Assembly (NCBI RefSeq): GCF_036013915.1
Contig: NZ_CP107899.1
Location: 1,054,001-1,118,000 of the forward strand
Source: Streptomyces sp. NBC_00464
GTDB taxonomy: Bacteria > Actinomycetota > Actinomycetes > Streptomycetales > Streptomycetaceae
Direction: 5' to 3'
DNA: 64,000 bases
How positions within the stretch are numbered: position 1 is the stretch's first letter; each line of letters opens with the position of its first letter. The notes below the pieces were generated by a model. That model was given only the letters and a program-made list of their open reading frames with translations. It was not told the DNA's origin and made no database searches. Of this stretch, positions 17,385 to 25,498 are shown piece after piece. The position numbers were made by a program, and so were the translations under genes.

Positions 17385-18344
17385 ATGCAGGCAGCACCCA
17401 TCACCCGTACCGGCAGACGAGCGGGCAGCCGCACCCGAACCGCGCTCGCCGCCGGACTGCTCACCGCCGTCCTCGCGCTGAGCGGCTGCGGCGCGGCCGG
17501 GGACAGCGACGGCGCCTCCTCATCCGACGAGCGCGCCCTGTCCGCCGGCGAACGGAACGGCGGACAGAACAAGGCTGCCGCCGCCGGGGAGGCGGCAGCC
17601 GACGCCAAGGAGGGCGCGGCGAAGTCGGGGGCGCCGAGCAAGCCGAATCCGGTGACCGCCACGCACGTCATCCGCACCGCCTACCTGTCCGTGGAGGTGA
17701 AGAGCGCGTCCAAGGCGGCGGCAGCCGCGCGTACGGTCGCGCAGAACGCGGGCGGGCTGGTCGCCAACGAGTCCACCGAGCAGGTGGACGACACGCACGA
17801 CTCCTCGCATCTCGTCCTGCGCGTGCCCCAGGGCGAGTACGACAGTGTGCTGCGCGAGCTCTCCGGGGCGGGGAAGCTGCTCTCCCGTACATCGAGCGCG
17901 AAGGACGTCACCGACCAGGTCGTCGACGTGGACAGCCGGATCGCCACGCAGCGGGCGAGTGTGACGCGGGTGCGCAAGCTGATGGACCAGGCCGAGAGGC
18001 TGGCCGATGTGGTGACCCTGGAAGGCGAACTGAGCAGCCGTCAGGCCACTCTGGAGTCCCTGCTCGCCCAGCAGGCCTCACTCAAGGACCGTACGACGCT
18101 GGCCACCATCACGCTCGATCTGACGGAGCCGGAGTCGGCGCCCGAGGGCGACAACGACGACCCGGGGTTCGTGGACGCGCTCAGCGGCGGCTGGCACGCC
18201 TTCCTGACGATGCTGCGGTGGCTCGCGATGGCGGTGGGCGCCACGGCCCCGTTCCTGGCCGCTGCGGCCGTCCTGCTGGTCCTGTGGCGGCTGCTGCGCC
18301 GCCGGGGCGGGAAGGCGGGACAGCAGCCGCCGACGGCCGAGTAG
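17385..18344 (+). CDS. DUF4349 domain-containing lipoprotein
   Basis: A 319-residue envelope protein. The signal ends in lipobox ALSGC (Cys35). Acidic Ser/Gly-rich and Lys/Ala-rich segments lead to the DUF4349 domain (about 90-280), which includes the signature VRKLMDQAERLADVVTLEGEL, the predicted coiled coil. A C-terminal membrane helix (AMAVGATAPFLAAAAVLLVLW) and an Arg-rich tail follow, so it may be anchored at both ends. GGGGGGAC precedes the ATG. Function is unknown in the family. It is divergent from hemG and followed by a flavoenzyme gene after 63 bases. Confidence 0.85.
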   Translation: MQAAPITRTGRRAGSRTRTALAAGLLTAVLALSGCGAAGDSDGASSSDERALSAGERNGGQNKAAAAGEAAADAKEGAAKSGAPSKPNPVTATHVIRTAYLSVEVKSASKAAAAARTVAQNAGGLVANESTEQVDDTHDSSHLVLRVPQGEYDSVLRELSGAGKLLSRTSSAKDVTDQVVDVDSRIATQRASVTRVRKLMDQAERLADVVTLEGELSSRQATLESLLAQQASLKDRTTLATITLDLTEPESAPEGDNDDPGFVDALSGGWHAFLTMLRWLAMAVGATAPFLAAAAVLLVLWRLLRRRGGKAGQQPPTAE

Positions 18345-18407
18345 CAGCCCCCGGGGCCCCGGCGCCGTAGCGTGGGCCCTTCGGACTGTGCGTCGAAGGG
18401 ACCTGGC

Positions 18408-19799
18408 ATGACGGCGGAACGACTGGTGGTCATCGGCGGTGACGCGGCGGGCATGTCCGCCGCGTCCCAGGCGCGCCGGCTCAAGGGCCCGGACGAGCTG
18501 AGCATCACCGCTTTCGAGCGGGGCCACTTCACCTCGTACTCCGCCTGCGGCATCCCGTACTGGGTCGGCGGCGACGTGGCGGAGCGGGACGACCTGATCG
18601 CGCGGACCCCCGAGGAGCACCGGGCCCGCTCCATCGACCTGCGGATGCGCACCGAGGTGACGGAGATCGATGTCGCGGGGCAGCGGGTGCGCTCCCTGGA
18701 CCGGGACTCGGGCGAGACCTCCTGGACCGGCTTCGACAAGCTGGTGATCGCGACGGGAGCCCGCCCCGTCCGGCCCGCGCTGCCCGGCATGGACGCGGCC
18801 GGGGTGCACGGCGTGCAGACCCTGGACGACGGGCAGGCCCTGCTGGACTCCCTGAACCGGACGGAAGGCTCCGAGGGGCGCCGCGCGGTCGTCGTCGGCG
18901 CGGGCTACATCGGGGTCGAGGTGGCCGAGGCGATGCTGAAGCGCGGCTTCGATGTGACCGTGCTCAATCGCGGCGAGCAGCCGATGGCGACGCTCGACCC
19001 GGACATGGGGCGCCTCGTCCATGACGCGATGGACGGGCTCGGCATCACCACGGTGAACCGGGCCGCGGTCACCGCGATCCGCACCGGGCAGGACGGCCGG
19101 GTCGCCGCCGTCGAGACGGCCGGTGCGTCCTACCCGGCGGACGTGGTGGTGCTCGGCATCGGCGTCGAGCCGGAGACGACACTGGCCCGCGCCGTCGGCC
19201 TGCCGGTCGGCCCGCACGGCGGGCTGCTCACCGATCTGTCGATGCGGGTCGTGGGCCACGACAACATCTGGGCGGGCGGCGACTGCGTCGAGGTGCTCGA
19301 CCTGGTGGCGGGCCGCACCCGCCACATCGCGCTGGGCACGCACGCCAACAAGCACGGCCAGATCATCGGGTCCAACGTCGCCGGCGGCTACGGGACGTTC
19401 CCGGGCGTGGTGGGTACGGCGGTGAGCAAGGTCTGTGACCTGGAGATCGCCCGTACCGGTCTGCGCGAGAAGGACGCCCGCGCGGTGGGCCTGCGCTTCG
19501 TCACGGCGACGATCGAGTCGACGGGCCGGGCGGGCTACTACCCGGGGGCGCAGTCCATGACGGTGAAGATGCTCGCGGAGTACCGCACGGGGCGGCTGCT
19601 GGGCGTGCAGATCGTGGGCCGGGACGGGGCGGCGAAGCGGGTGGACGTGGCGGCGGTGGCGCTCACCGCGGGGATGACGGTCGAGCAGATGACGTCACTG
19701 GACCTGGGCTACGCCCCGCCGTTCTCGCCGGTCTGGGACCCGGTCCTGGTGGCGGCCCGCAAGACGGTGACAGCGCTGCGGAAGGCGGGCACCGCCTGA
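18408..19799 (+). CDS. FAD/NAD(P) oxidoreductase of the CoA-disulfide reductase family
   Basis: Flavin disulfide-reductase-like enzyme of 463 residues. The FAD motif VVIGGDAAGMSAASQARR is at the N-terminus. SYSACGIPYWVGG holds the single redox cysteine typical of CoA-disulfide reductase, NADH oxidase and related persulfide reductases. The NAD(P) motif VVVGAGYIGVEVAEAM follows near residue 165, and the C-terminal dimerisation domain carries LGYAPPFSPVWDPV. GAAGGG lies 7 bases before the ATG at 18408. Possible substrates are CoA disulfide, persulfides or oxygen; no fused rhodanese domain is present. It ends convergently with hemE over a shared hairpin. Confidence 0.85.
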   Translation: MTAERLVVIGGDAAGMSAASQARRLKGPDELSITAFERGHFTSYSACGIPYWVGGDVAERDDLIARTPEEHRARSIDLRMRTEVTEIDVAGQRVRSLDRDSGETSWTGFDKLVIATGARPVRPALPGMDAAGVHGVQTLDDGQALLDSLNRTEGSEGRRAVVVGAGYIGVEVAEAMLKRGFDVTVLNRGEQPMATLDPDMGRLVHDAMDGLGITTVNRAAVTAIRTGQDGRVAAVETAGASYPADVVVLGIGVEPETTLARAVGLPVGPHGGLLTDLSMRVVGHDNIWAGGDCVEVLDLVAGRTRHIALGTHANKHGQIIGSNVAGGYGTFPGVVGTAVSKVCDLEIARTGLREKDARAVGLRFVTATIESTGRAGYYPGAQSMTVKMLAEYRTGRLLGVQIVGRDGAAKRVDVAAVALTAGMTVEQMTSLDLGYAPPFSPVWDPVLVAARKTVTALRKAGTA

Positions 19800-19813
19800 G
19801 CGGTTCCCGCCTT
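19782..19813. terminator. Bidirectional hairpin overlapping the flavoenzyme stop codon
   Basis: AAGGCGGG-c-ACCGC pairs with GCGGT-t-CCCGCCTT around a CTGA loop that includes part of the TGA stop. It separates convergent genes only 23 bases apart. Confidence 0.65.
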
Positions 19814-19822
19814 GCCCGTCGT

Positions 19823-20896
19823 TCAGCGTGCGGTGCTCGTGTGGACGTACTCGACGAGCCGCGACAGCGCGTCCGGGTCCATGTTCGGCATCACGCCGTG
19901 GCCCAGGTTGAAGATGTGGCCCTCCAGGCCCGCGGCGGCGTCCAGCACCTCCTGGGTCTTGGCCTCCACCGCGGCGGTCGGGGCGAAGAGCACGGCGGGG
20001 TCGAGGTTGCCCTGGAGCGCCTTGCCGGGGCCGACGCGGCGCGCGGCCTCGTCCAGCGGGACCCGCCAGTCGACGCCGACGACGTCCGCGCCGGCCTCGC
20101 CCATGAGGCCGAGCAGCTCACCGGTGCCGACACCGAAGTGGATGCGCGGGACGTCGTACGAGGCGACGGCGTCGAAGACCTTCGCCGAGGCGGGCAGCAC
20201 CGAGTGGCGGTAGTCGGCGGGGGCCAGGGCGCCCACCCAGGAGTCGAAGAGCTGCACGGCGGAGGCACCGGCCTCGATCTGGACCTTGAGGAAGGCGCCG
20301 GTGATCTCGGCGAGGCGGTCGAGCAGGTCGGCCCAGAGCTCCGGGTCGCCGTACATCAGGGCCTTGGTGTGCTCGTGGTTGCGGGACGGGCCGCCCTCCA
20401 CGAGGTAGCTCGCGAGGGTGAACGGCGCTCCCGCGAATCCGATCAGCGGCGTGTCGCCCAGCTCGGCGGTGAGCAGGCCCATGGCCTCGGTGACGTACCA
20501 GACGTCCTCGGGGGTGAGGTCGCGCAGCCGGGCCAGGTCGGAGCGGGTACGGATCGGCTCGGCGATCACCGGCCCGATGCCGGGCTTGATGTCGAGGTCG
20601 ATGCCGATGGCCTTGAGCGGGACGACGATGTCGCTGAAGTAGACCGCGGCGTCGACCTTGTGGCGGCGGACCGGCTGCATCGTGATCTCGGCGACGAGCT
20701 CCGGCATCATGCAGGAGTCGAGCATCGGGATGCCTTCGCGCACCTTCAGGTACTCGGGCAGCGAGCGCCCCGCCTGACGCATGAACCAGACCGGCGTGTG
20801 CGGCACGGGCTCGCGCCGGCATGCCTTCAGGAACACCGAGTCGTGGGTGGCGGAGGTCTTCGTCTGGTGGCCCGAGGGGCGGTCAATGGCGCTCAC
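19823..20896 (-). CDS. hemE: Uroporphyrinogen decarboxylase
   Basis: Decarboxylates the four acetate side chains of uroporphyrinogen III to give coproporphyrinogen III, feeding the HemG-HemQ branch encoded nearby. The N-terminal signature PVWFMRQAGRSLPEY contains the conserved Arg of the active site, YFSDIVVPLKAIGIDLDI the conserved Asp, and GFAGAPFTLASYLVEGG the second family signature. The GTG at 20896 gives 357 residues, the normal length; an ATG at 20917 would add seven residues. It is divergent from the DUF3000 gene and convergent with the flavoenzyme. Confidence 0.95.
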   Translation of the reverse strand: MSAIDRPSGHQTKTSATHDSVFLKACRREPVPHTPVWFMRQAGRSLPEYLKVREGIPMLDSCMMPELVAEITMQPVRRHKVDAAVYFSDIVVPLKAIGIDLDIKPGIGPVIAEPIRTRSDLARLRDLTPEDVWYVTEAMGLLTAELGDTPLIGFAGAPFTLASYLVEGGPSRNHEHTKALMYGDPELWADLLDRLAEITGAFLKVQIEAGASAVQLFDSWVGALAPADYRHSVLPASAKVFDAVASYDVPRIHFGVGTGELLGLMGEAGADVVGVDWRVPLDEAARRVGPGKALQGNLDPAVLFAPTAAVEAKTQEVLDAAAGLEGHIFNLGHGVMPNMDPDALSRLVEYVHTSTAR

Positions 20897-20988
20897 GCAC
20901 AGAATCTTCGCACGCATGCGGAAGGAGCCCTGCCCCGCACGGGTGTCCTTCCGCGCGCGAGGCTCCGGTTCCGCCTACTCTTCCCCGC

Positions 20989-21648
20989 ATGGCTCCGGCG
21001 CAGGGACACTTCTCCGATCAATCCGATGGTGCTGACAGCACGGACAGTGCGGAGGGTGGTTCCGTCCCGCCCGCGTTCCGTTCGGCGGTGGACGCGCTGC
21101 GCTCGGCGCGGCTGAGGCCCGAGCTGGAGGTGGAGCCGACGAGGCCACCGAAACGCCTGGCTCCGTACGCGTACGCACTGGAGGCGGCGGTCGTCGACGG
21201 CGAGGACGATCTTGCCGACGGGCGGCTCGTCCTGCTCCACGACCCTGACGGGCACGAGGCCTGGCAGGGCAATTTCCGGCTGGTGACGCTGGTGCGCGCC
21301 GAACTGGAGCCGGAGATGGCCTCCGATCCGCTGCTGCCGGAGGTGTGCTGGTCGTGGCTGACCGGCGCACTGGAGGCGCGCGGTCTGTCGTACGGGGAGG
21401 CGGGCGGCACGGTCACCCGGGCGGGTTCGCACTACTTCGGCGCCCTGGCGACGCGGCGCCCGGCGACGCAGATCGAGATCCGGGCGTCGTGGACGCCGCG
21501 CGAGGGCCGCGGAGGTGTGCCGGACACGGCGGCGCATCTGATGGCGTGGGGCGACCTGCTGTGCCAGATCGCGGGCCTGCCGCCGTCGGAGCCGGTGGAC
21601 GCGGCGGTGGTGACGCTTCCGCAGCGGCGCGGGCCGCAGGTTCCGTAG
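20989..21648 (+). CDS. DUF3000 domain-containing protein
   Basis: A 219-residue cytoplasmic protein of an actinobacterial family of unknown function. From residue 25 the sequence (PPAFRSAVDALRSARLRPEL) and later WGDLLCQIAGLPPSEPVD are characteristic of DUF3000, which is generally found next to hemE and a ribonuclease D gene, as here. The ATG at 20989 is used because it starts the conserved block after a short Ser/Asp-rich lead; no strong ribosome-binding site is seen. Two tandem hairpins follow the stop. Confidence 0.82.
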   Translation: MAPAQGHFSDQSDGADSTDSAEGGSVPPAFRSAVDALRSARLRPELEVEPTRPPKRLAPYAYALEAAVVDGEDDLADGRLVLLHDPDGHEAWQGNFRLVTLVRAELEPEMASDPLLPEVCWSWLTGALEARGLSYGEAGGTVTRAGSHYFGALATRRPATQIEIRASWTPREGRGGVPDTAAHLMAWGDLLCQIAGLPPSEPVDAAVVTLPQRRGPQVP

Positions 21649-21675
21649 GGCGCTGCCCACGCGTTGTTCCGCAAG

Positions 21676-21707
21676 GTGCCGCCCCGCGCTCTTCCGTGGG
21701 GCGGCAC
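21676..21707. terminator. First hairpin after the DUF3000 gene
   Basis: GTGCCGCCCC and GGGGCGGCAC form a perfect 10-base stem with a 12-base loop, 27 bases past the stop. Confidence 0.6.
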
Positions 21708-21737
21708 TCCGCGTTCTCACCCCGTTCCCACCCCCTC

Positions 21738-21768
21738 GAGGTTCCGTGACACTGCGTCACGGAGCCTC
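21738..21768. terminator. Second hairpin after the DUF3000 gene
   Basis: GAGG-T-TCCGTGAC and GTCACGGA-G-CCTC form a 13-pair stem (one T-G pair) with an ACTGC loop, followed by GCACGTTT. A low-GC stretch from about 21770 to 21860, including TACAAT at 21793-21798, probably holds the response-regulator promoter, but no convincing -35 is seen. Confidence 0.65.
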
Positions 21769-21958
21769 GCACGTTTACCGGCTCTCTTTTCGTACAATCG
21801 ATCGCGCGTCCTATTTGCCCGAATTGTTACTCACCAAATAGTGATCTTCCCCTAAAGGAGCAGGGGTCTGCTGCCGAAGGAGTCAGTGACCCTTCAAGCA
21901 CGGTTCGCCCCGGCTTCATCCCCGAGCCGGCCCGTCCCGCCACTCCCCAGGAGGCCTG

Positions 21959-22621
21959 GTGTCCGTTCTCCTCGAGCAGCCCGCAAGCCTGGTCGCCTAC
22001 CGCCCGAACAAGCCGACGGCCATGGTCGTCGTGGCCGACCCGCGCGTCCGTTCCACCGTCACCCGCCATCTGTGGGCACTCGGAGTACGTGACGTCATCG
22101 AGGCGTCGTCCATCGCGGAGGCCCGCCCCCGCGTCGGCAACCCGCGCGACATCTGCGTAGCCGACGTCCATCTGCCCGACGGTTCCGGGCTGACCCTGCT
22201 GTCCGAAACCCGAGCCGCCGGCTGGCCGAACGGCCTCGCCCTCTCCGCCGCCGATGACATCGGCGCGGTGCGCAACGCCCTCGCGGGCGGCGTCAAGGGC
22301 TACGTCGTCACCGGCACCCGTACCAACATCGGCCACCCCACCCGTCCCGGCGTCGCACCCATCGGCGCCACCGCCGCCCGTATGCACCGCCGGCCCCCCG
22401 GCACCCCGAGCCACCCGGGCGGCTACCGCGAACTGTCCGGCCGCGAGGTGGAGGTCCTGCGGCTCGTCGCCGAAGGGCAGTCCAACAAGGCCATCGGCGT
22501 CTCCATGGGGCTGTCCGCCCTCACCGTCAAGAGCCACCTCGCCCGAATCGCCCGCAAGCTCGGCACCGGAGACCGCGCAGGCATGGTCGCCGTCGCTCTG
22601 CGAACGGGCATCATCCACTGA
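21959..22621 (+). CDS. Orphan response regulator with LuxR-type HTH
   Basis: A 220-residue transcription factor. The N-terminal receiver domain (about 20-135) keeps the phospho-acceptor aspartate at 69 (VADVHLPDGSG) and the conserved lysine in GVKGYVV. The loop to the output domain is Pro/Gly-rich. The C-terminal LuxR HTH starts at LSGREVEVLRLVAEG and runs through TVKSHLARIARKLG. The GTG at 21959 follows CCCAGGAGG. No histidine kinase gene is adjacent, so the partner is unknown. The 310 bases upstream contain two terminators and an AT-rich leader. A perfect 16-base hairpin ends the unit. Confidence 0.88.
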   Translation: MSVLLEQPASLVAYRPNKPTAMVVVADPRVRSTVTRHLWALGVRDVIEASSIAEARPRVGNPRDICVADVHLPDGSGLTLLSETRAAGWPNGLALSAADDIGAVRNALAGGVKGYVVTGTRTNIGHPTRPGVAPIGATAARMHRRPPGTPSHPGGYRELSGREVEVLRLVAEGQSNKAIGVSMGLSALTVKSHLARIARKLGTGDRAGMVAVALRTGIIH

Positions 22622-22686
22622 ATCCGCAACGAAACCGCACCCCCGCCGGTGTGCAGAAATGCGGAACCGGCTGGAATACATGCATC

Positions 22687-22722
22687 GGCGCCCGTCGACG
22701 GATCATTCCGTCGACGGGCGCC
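22687..22722. terminator. Perfect 16-base hairpin after the response regulator
   Basis: GGCGCCCGTCGACGGA and TCCGTCGACGGGCGCC pair exactly around TCAT, between the regulator stop and the RNase D start. There is no U-tract. Confidence 0.65.
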
Positions 22723-22747
22723 GTACATACACAGATACCCTTGACAC

Positions 22748-24022
22748 GTGACCGACGCCCAAGAGACCGCAGCAGACACTTCACTGCGAACCACCGGGGG
22801 CGCCCCCCCGGACGACGTCGCCCCGGCGCCGATCCCCTTGCTCGAACCTCGCGAGGGCATTCCACCGGTGGTGGCCTCCGACGACGCCCTGGCCGGGGTG
22901 ATCGCCGCCTTCGCCGCGGGCTCCGGCCCGGTGGCCGTGGACGCCGAGCGCGCCTCCGGTTACCGGTACGGACAGCGCGCCTATCTCGTACAGCTGCGCC
23001 GCGACGGCGCGGGCAGCGCGCTCGTCGACCCGGTCGGCTGCCCCGACCTGTCCGGGCTCGGGGAGGCCCTGCACGGAACCGAGTGGATCCTGCACGCGGC
23101 GACCCAGGACCTGCCCTGTCTGCGCGAGATAGGGATGACACCGACCGGGCTCTTCGACACCGAGCTGGCCGGACGGCTGGCCGGGTTCCCGCGGGTCGGC
23201 CTCGGCGCGATGGTCGAGAGCGTGCTCGGCTACTCCCTGGAGAAGGGGCACTCGGCCGTCGACTGGTCGACCCGCCCGCTGCCCGACCCCTGGCTGCGCT
23301 ACGCGGCGCTCGACGTCGAGCTGCTGATCGACCTGCGCAACGCCCTGGAGGAGGAGCTCGACCAGCAGGGCAAGCTGGAGTGGGCGCAGGAGGAGTTCGC
23401 CGCCATCGCCTCGGCGCCGCCCGCTCCCCCGCGCCAGGACCCCTGGCGCCGCACGTCGGGCATGCACAAGGTCCGCCGGCGCCGGCAGATGGCGGTGGTC
23501 CGGGAGCTGTGGACCATGCGTGACCAGATCGCCCAGCGCCGCGACATCTCCCCGGGCAAGGTGCTCGGCGACGCCGCGATCGTGGAGGCCGCCCTCTCGC
23601 TCCCGCCGAACGCCCAGGCACTGACCGCGCTGCCCGGCTTCGGCCACCGCATGGGCCGGCGCCAGCTGGAGCAGTGGCAGGCGGCCGTGGACCGGGCGAA
23701 GGAACTGCCCGACTCGGAGCTCCCGCAGCCCGGCCAGCCCCTGGCCGGACCGCCGCCGCCGCGCGCCTGGGCAGACAAGGACCCGGCCGCCGCGGCCCGG
23801 CTGTCGGCGGCCCGCTCGGCCGTGTCCGAGCTCGCGGAACGGCTGAACATGCCGCAGGAGAACCTCATCACCCCGGACACCGTGCGCCGGGTGTGCTGGG
23901 AACCGCCGAAGAACCTGACGCCGGACACGGTCGAGAACGCGCTCATCGGATACGGGGCGCGGCACTGGCAGATCGGACAAGTGGCCCCGATCCTGCTGCG
24001 TGCGCTCGCTTCGGAGGCCTGA
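22748..24022 (+). CDS. Ribonuclease D family 3'-5' exonuclease with HRDC domain
   Basis: A 424-residue nuclease. The DEDD exonuclease domain (about 40-210) shows D65 and E67 in VAVDAERASGYRYG, the HAATQDLPCL block with the second Asp, and YAALDVELLIDL with the final Tyr/Asp. An HRDC nucleic-acid-binding domain (about 235-320) contains RDISPGKVLGDAAIVEAA. A further C-terminal domain of about 80 residues (TPDTVRRVCWEPP) is typical of the actinobacterial form. Expected role: maturation of the 3' ends of tRNA and other stable RNAs. The GTG at 22748 has no ribosome-binding site, and TTGACA sits directly before it at 22741-22746. Start choice rests on the ORF and family length. Confidence 0.88.
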   Translation: MTDAQETAADTSLRTTGGAPPDDVAPAPIPLLEPREGIPPVVASDDALAGVIAAFAAGSGPVAVDAERASGYRYGQRAYLVQLRRDGAGSALVDPVGCPDLSGLGEALHGTEWILHAATQDLPCLREIGMTPTGLFDTELAGRLAGFPRVGLGAMVESVLGYSLEKGHSAVDWSTRPLPDPWLRYAALDVELLIDLRNALEEELDQQGKLEWAQEEFAAIASAPPAPPRQDPWRRTSGMHKVRRRRQMAVVRELWTMRDQIAQRRDISPGKVLGDAAIVEAALSLPPNAQALTALPGFGHRMGRRQLEQWQAAVDRAKELPDSELPQPGQPLAGPPPPRAWADKDPAAAARLSAARSAVSELAERLNMPQENLITPDTVRRVCWEPPKNLTPDTVENALIGYGARHWQIGQVAPILLRALASEA

Positions 24023-24103
24023 GAAGGCGTCGGACAGGCATCGGACAGGGGCGTATTCACGCCAGGTTGGCGCGGCCCGAGGGCCGTTCACCACGTTCGC
24101 TCC

Positions 24104-24142
24104 ATGGCCCGGTCGGCCCCGTTTCGGGGCCGACCGGGCCAT
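24104..24142. terminator. Perfect 18-base hairpin after RNase D
   Basis: ATGGCCCGGTCGGCCCCG and CGGGGCCGACCGGGCCAT pair exactly around a TTT loop, followed by TTCGCC, 82 bases past the stop. Confidence 0.75.
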
Positions 24143-24277
24143 TTCGCCGATGTGACCTTCGCCGCTCCCGCCACAAGGACTGGGCAGTCTGGTTACCCGC
24201 AAGTAGCATGAGGGTGGCGGCGCGCCCTCGGGCGTGCCCCGCAGCAGTGCCATCCCGCACCCTGGAGGAGAGCCACC

Positions 24278-25498
24278 GTGCCTCGTACCATCCGGGACGT
24301 CGTCTTCGTCGACGGCGTCCGCACCCCGTTCGGCAAAGCGGGCCCGAAGGGCATCTACCACGAGACCCGCGCCGATGATCTCGTCGTGAAGGCCATCCGG
24401 GAGCTGCTGCGCCGCAACCCGGACCTGGACCCCGCAAAGATCGACGAGGTCGCCATCGCCGCGACCACCCAGATCGGCGACCAGGGCCTCACGCTCGGCC
24501 GTACCGCCGGAATCCTGGCCGGTCTGCCGCAGTCCGTCCCCGGTTACTCCATCGACCGCATGTGCGCGGGCGCCCTGACCGCCGTCACCTCGACGGCCGG
24601 CTCGATCGCCTTCGGCGCGTACGACGTCGTCGTCGCCGGTGGTGTCGAGCACATGGGCCGCCACCCGATGGGCGAGGGCGTGGACCCGAACCCGCGCTTC
24701 GTGTCGGAGAAGCTGGTCGACGAGTCCGCCCTGTTCATGGGCATGACCGCGGAGAACCTGCACGACCGGTACCCCACGATCACCAAGCAGCGCGCCGACG
24801 AGTACGCGGTGCGTTCGCAGGAGAAGGCCGCCAAGGCGTACGCCAACGGCAAGATCCAGCAGGACCTGGTGCCGGTCTCCGTGCGCCGCACCAACCCGGA
24901 GGCCGGTGAGACGGGCTGGGGTCTGGTCACCGCCGACGAGCCGATGCGTCCGGGCACCACCATGGAGTCCCTGGCCGGTCTGAAGACCCCGTTCCGCGCC
25001 CACGGCCGCGTGACGGCCGGCAACGCCGCGGGTCTCAACGACGGCGCCACCGCCTCGCTGCTCGCCGCCGAGGACGTCGCCCGCGAGCTGGGCCTCCCGG
25101 TCAGGATGCGCCTCGTCTCCTACGCCTTCGCGGGCGTCGAGCCGGAGGTCATGGGCTACGGCCCGATCCCGGCGACGGAGAAGGCCCTGTCGAAGGCCGG
25201 CCTGTCCATCTCGGACATCGGTCTCTTCGAGATCAACGAGGCGTTCGCCGTGCAGGTGCTCGCCTTCCTGGAGCACTACGGCATCGCCGACGACGACGCG
25301 CGTGTGAACCAGTACGGCGGCGCGATCGCCTACGGCCACCCGCTGGCCTCCTCCGGTGTCCGGCTGATGACTCAGCTGGCCCGCCAGTTCGAGGAGCAGC
25401 CGGAGGTCCGCTACGGCCTGACGACCATGTGCGTCGGCTTCGGCATGGGCGCGACGGTCGTCTGGGAGAACCCGCACTTCGACGGAGGCAACAAGTGA
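24278..25498 (+). CDS. fadA: Acetyl-CoA C-acyltransferase (thiolase, FadA-type)
   Basis: Cleaves 3-ketoacyl-CoA to acetyl-CoA plus a shortened acyl-CoA, the last step of beta-oxidation. The 406-residue length is normal. The nucleophile Cys96 lies in SIDRMCAGALTAV, EAFAVQVLAF holds the EAF motif, GGAIAYGHPLASSG contains the catalytic His, and CVGFGMGATVVWE near the end contains the second Cys. The GTG at 24278 follows GGAGGAGAG. Its stop overlaps the fadB start as GTGA, so the two subunits of the fatty-acid oxidation complex are translationally coupled. Confidence 0.92.
   Translation: MPRTIRDVVFVDGVRTPFGKAGPKGIYHETRADDLVVKAIRELLRRNPDLDPAKIDEVAIAATTQIGDQGLTLGRTAGILAGLPQSVPGYSIDRMCAGALTAVTSTAGSIAFGAYDVVVAGGVEHMGRHPMGEGVDPNPRFVSEKLVDESALFMGMTAENLHDRYPTITKQRADEYAVRSQEKAAKAYANGKIQQDLVPVSVRRTNPEAGETGWGLVTADEPMRPGTTMESLAGLKTPFRAHGRVTAGNAAGLNDGATASLLAAEDVARELGLPVRMRLVSYAFAGVEPEVMGYGPIPATEKALSKAGLSISDIGLFEINEAFAVQVLAFLEHYGIADDDARVNQYGGAIAYGHPLASSGVRLMTQLARQFEEQPEVRYGLTTMCVGFGMGATVVWENPHFDGGNK

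Noticed and set aside
22741..22746. TTGACA taken as a -35 box for RNase D
   Set aside because: It abuts the start codon, leaving no room for a -10 and transcript start unless the true start codon lies further downstream.
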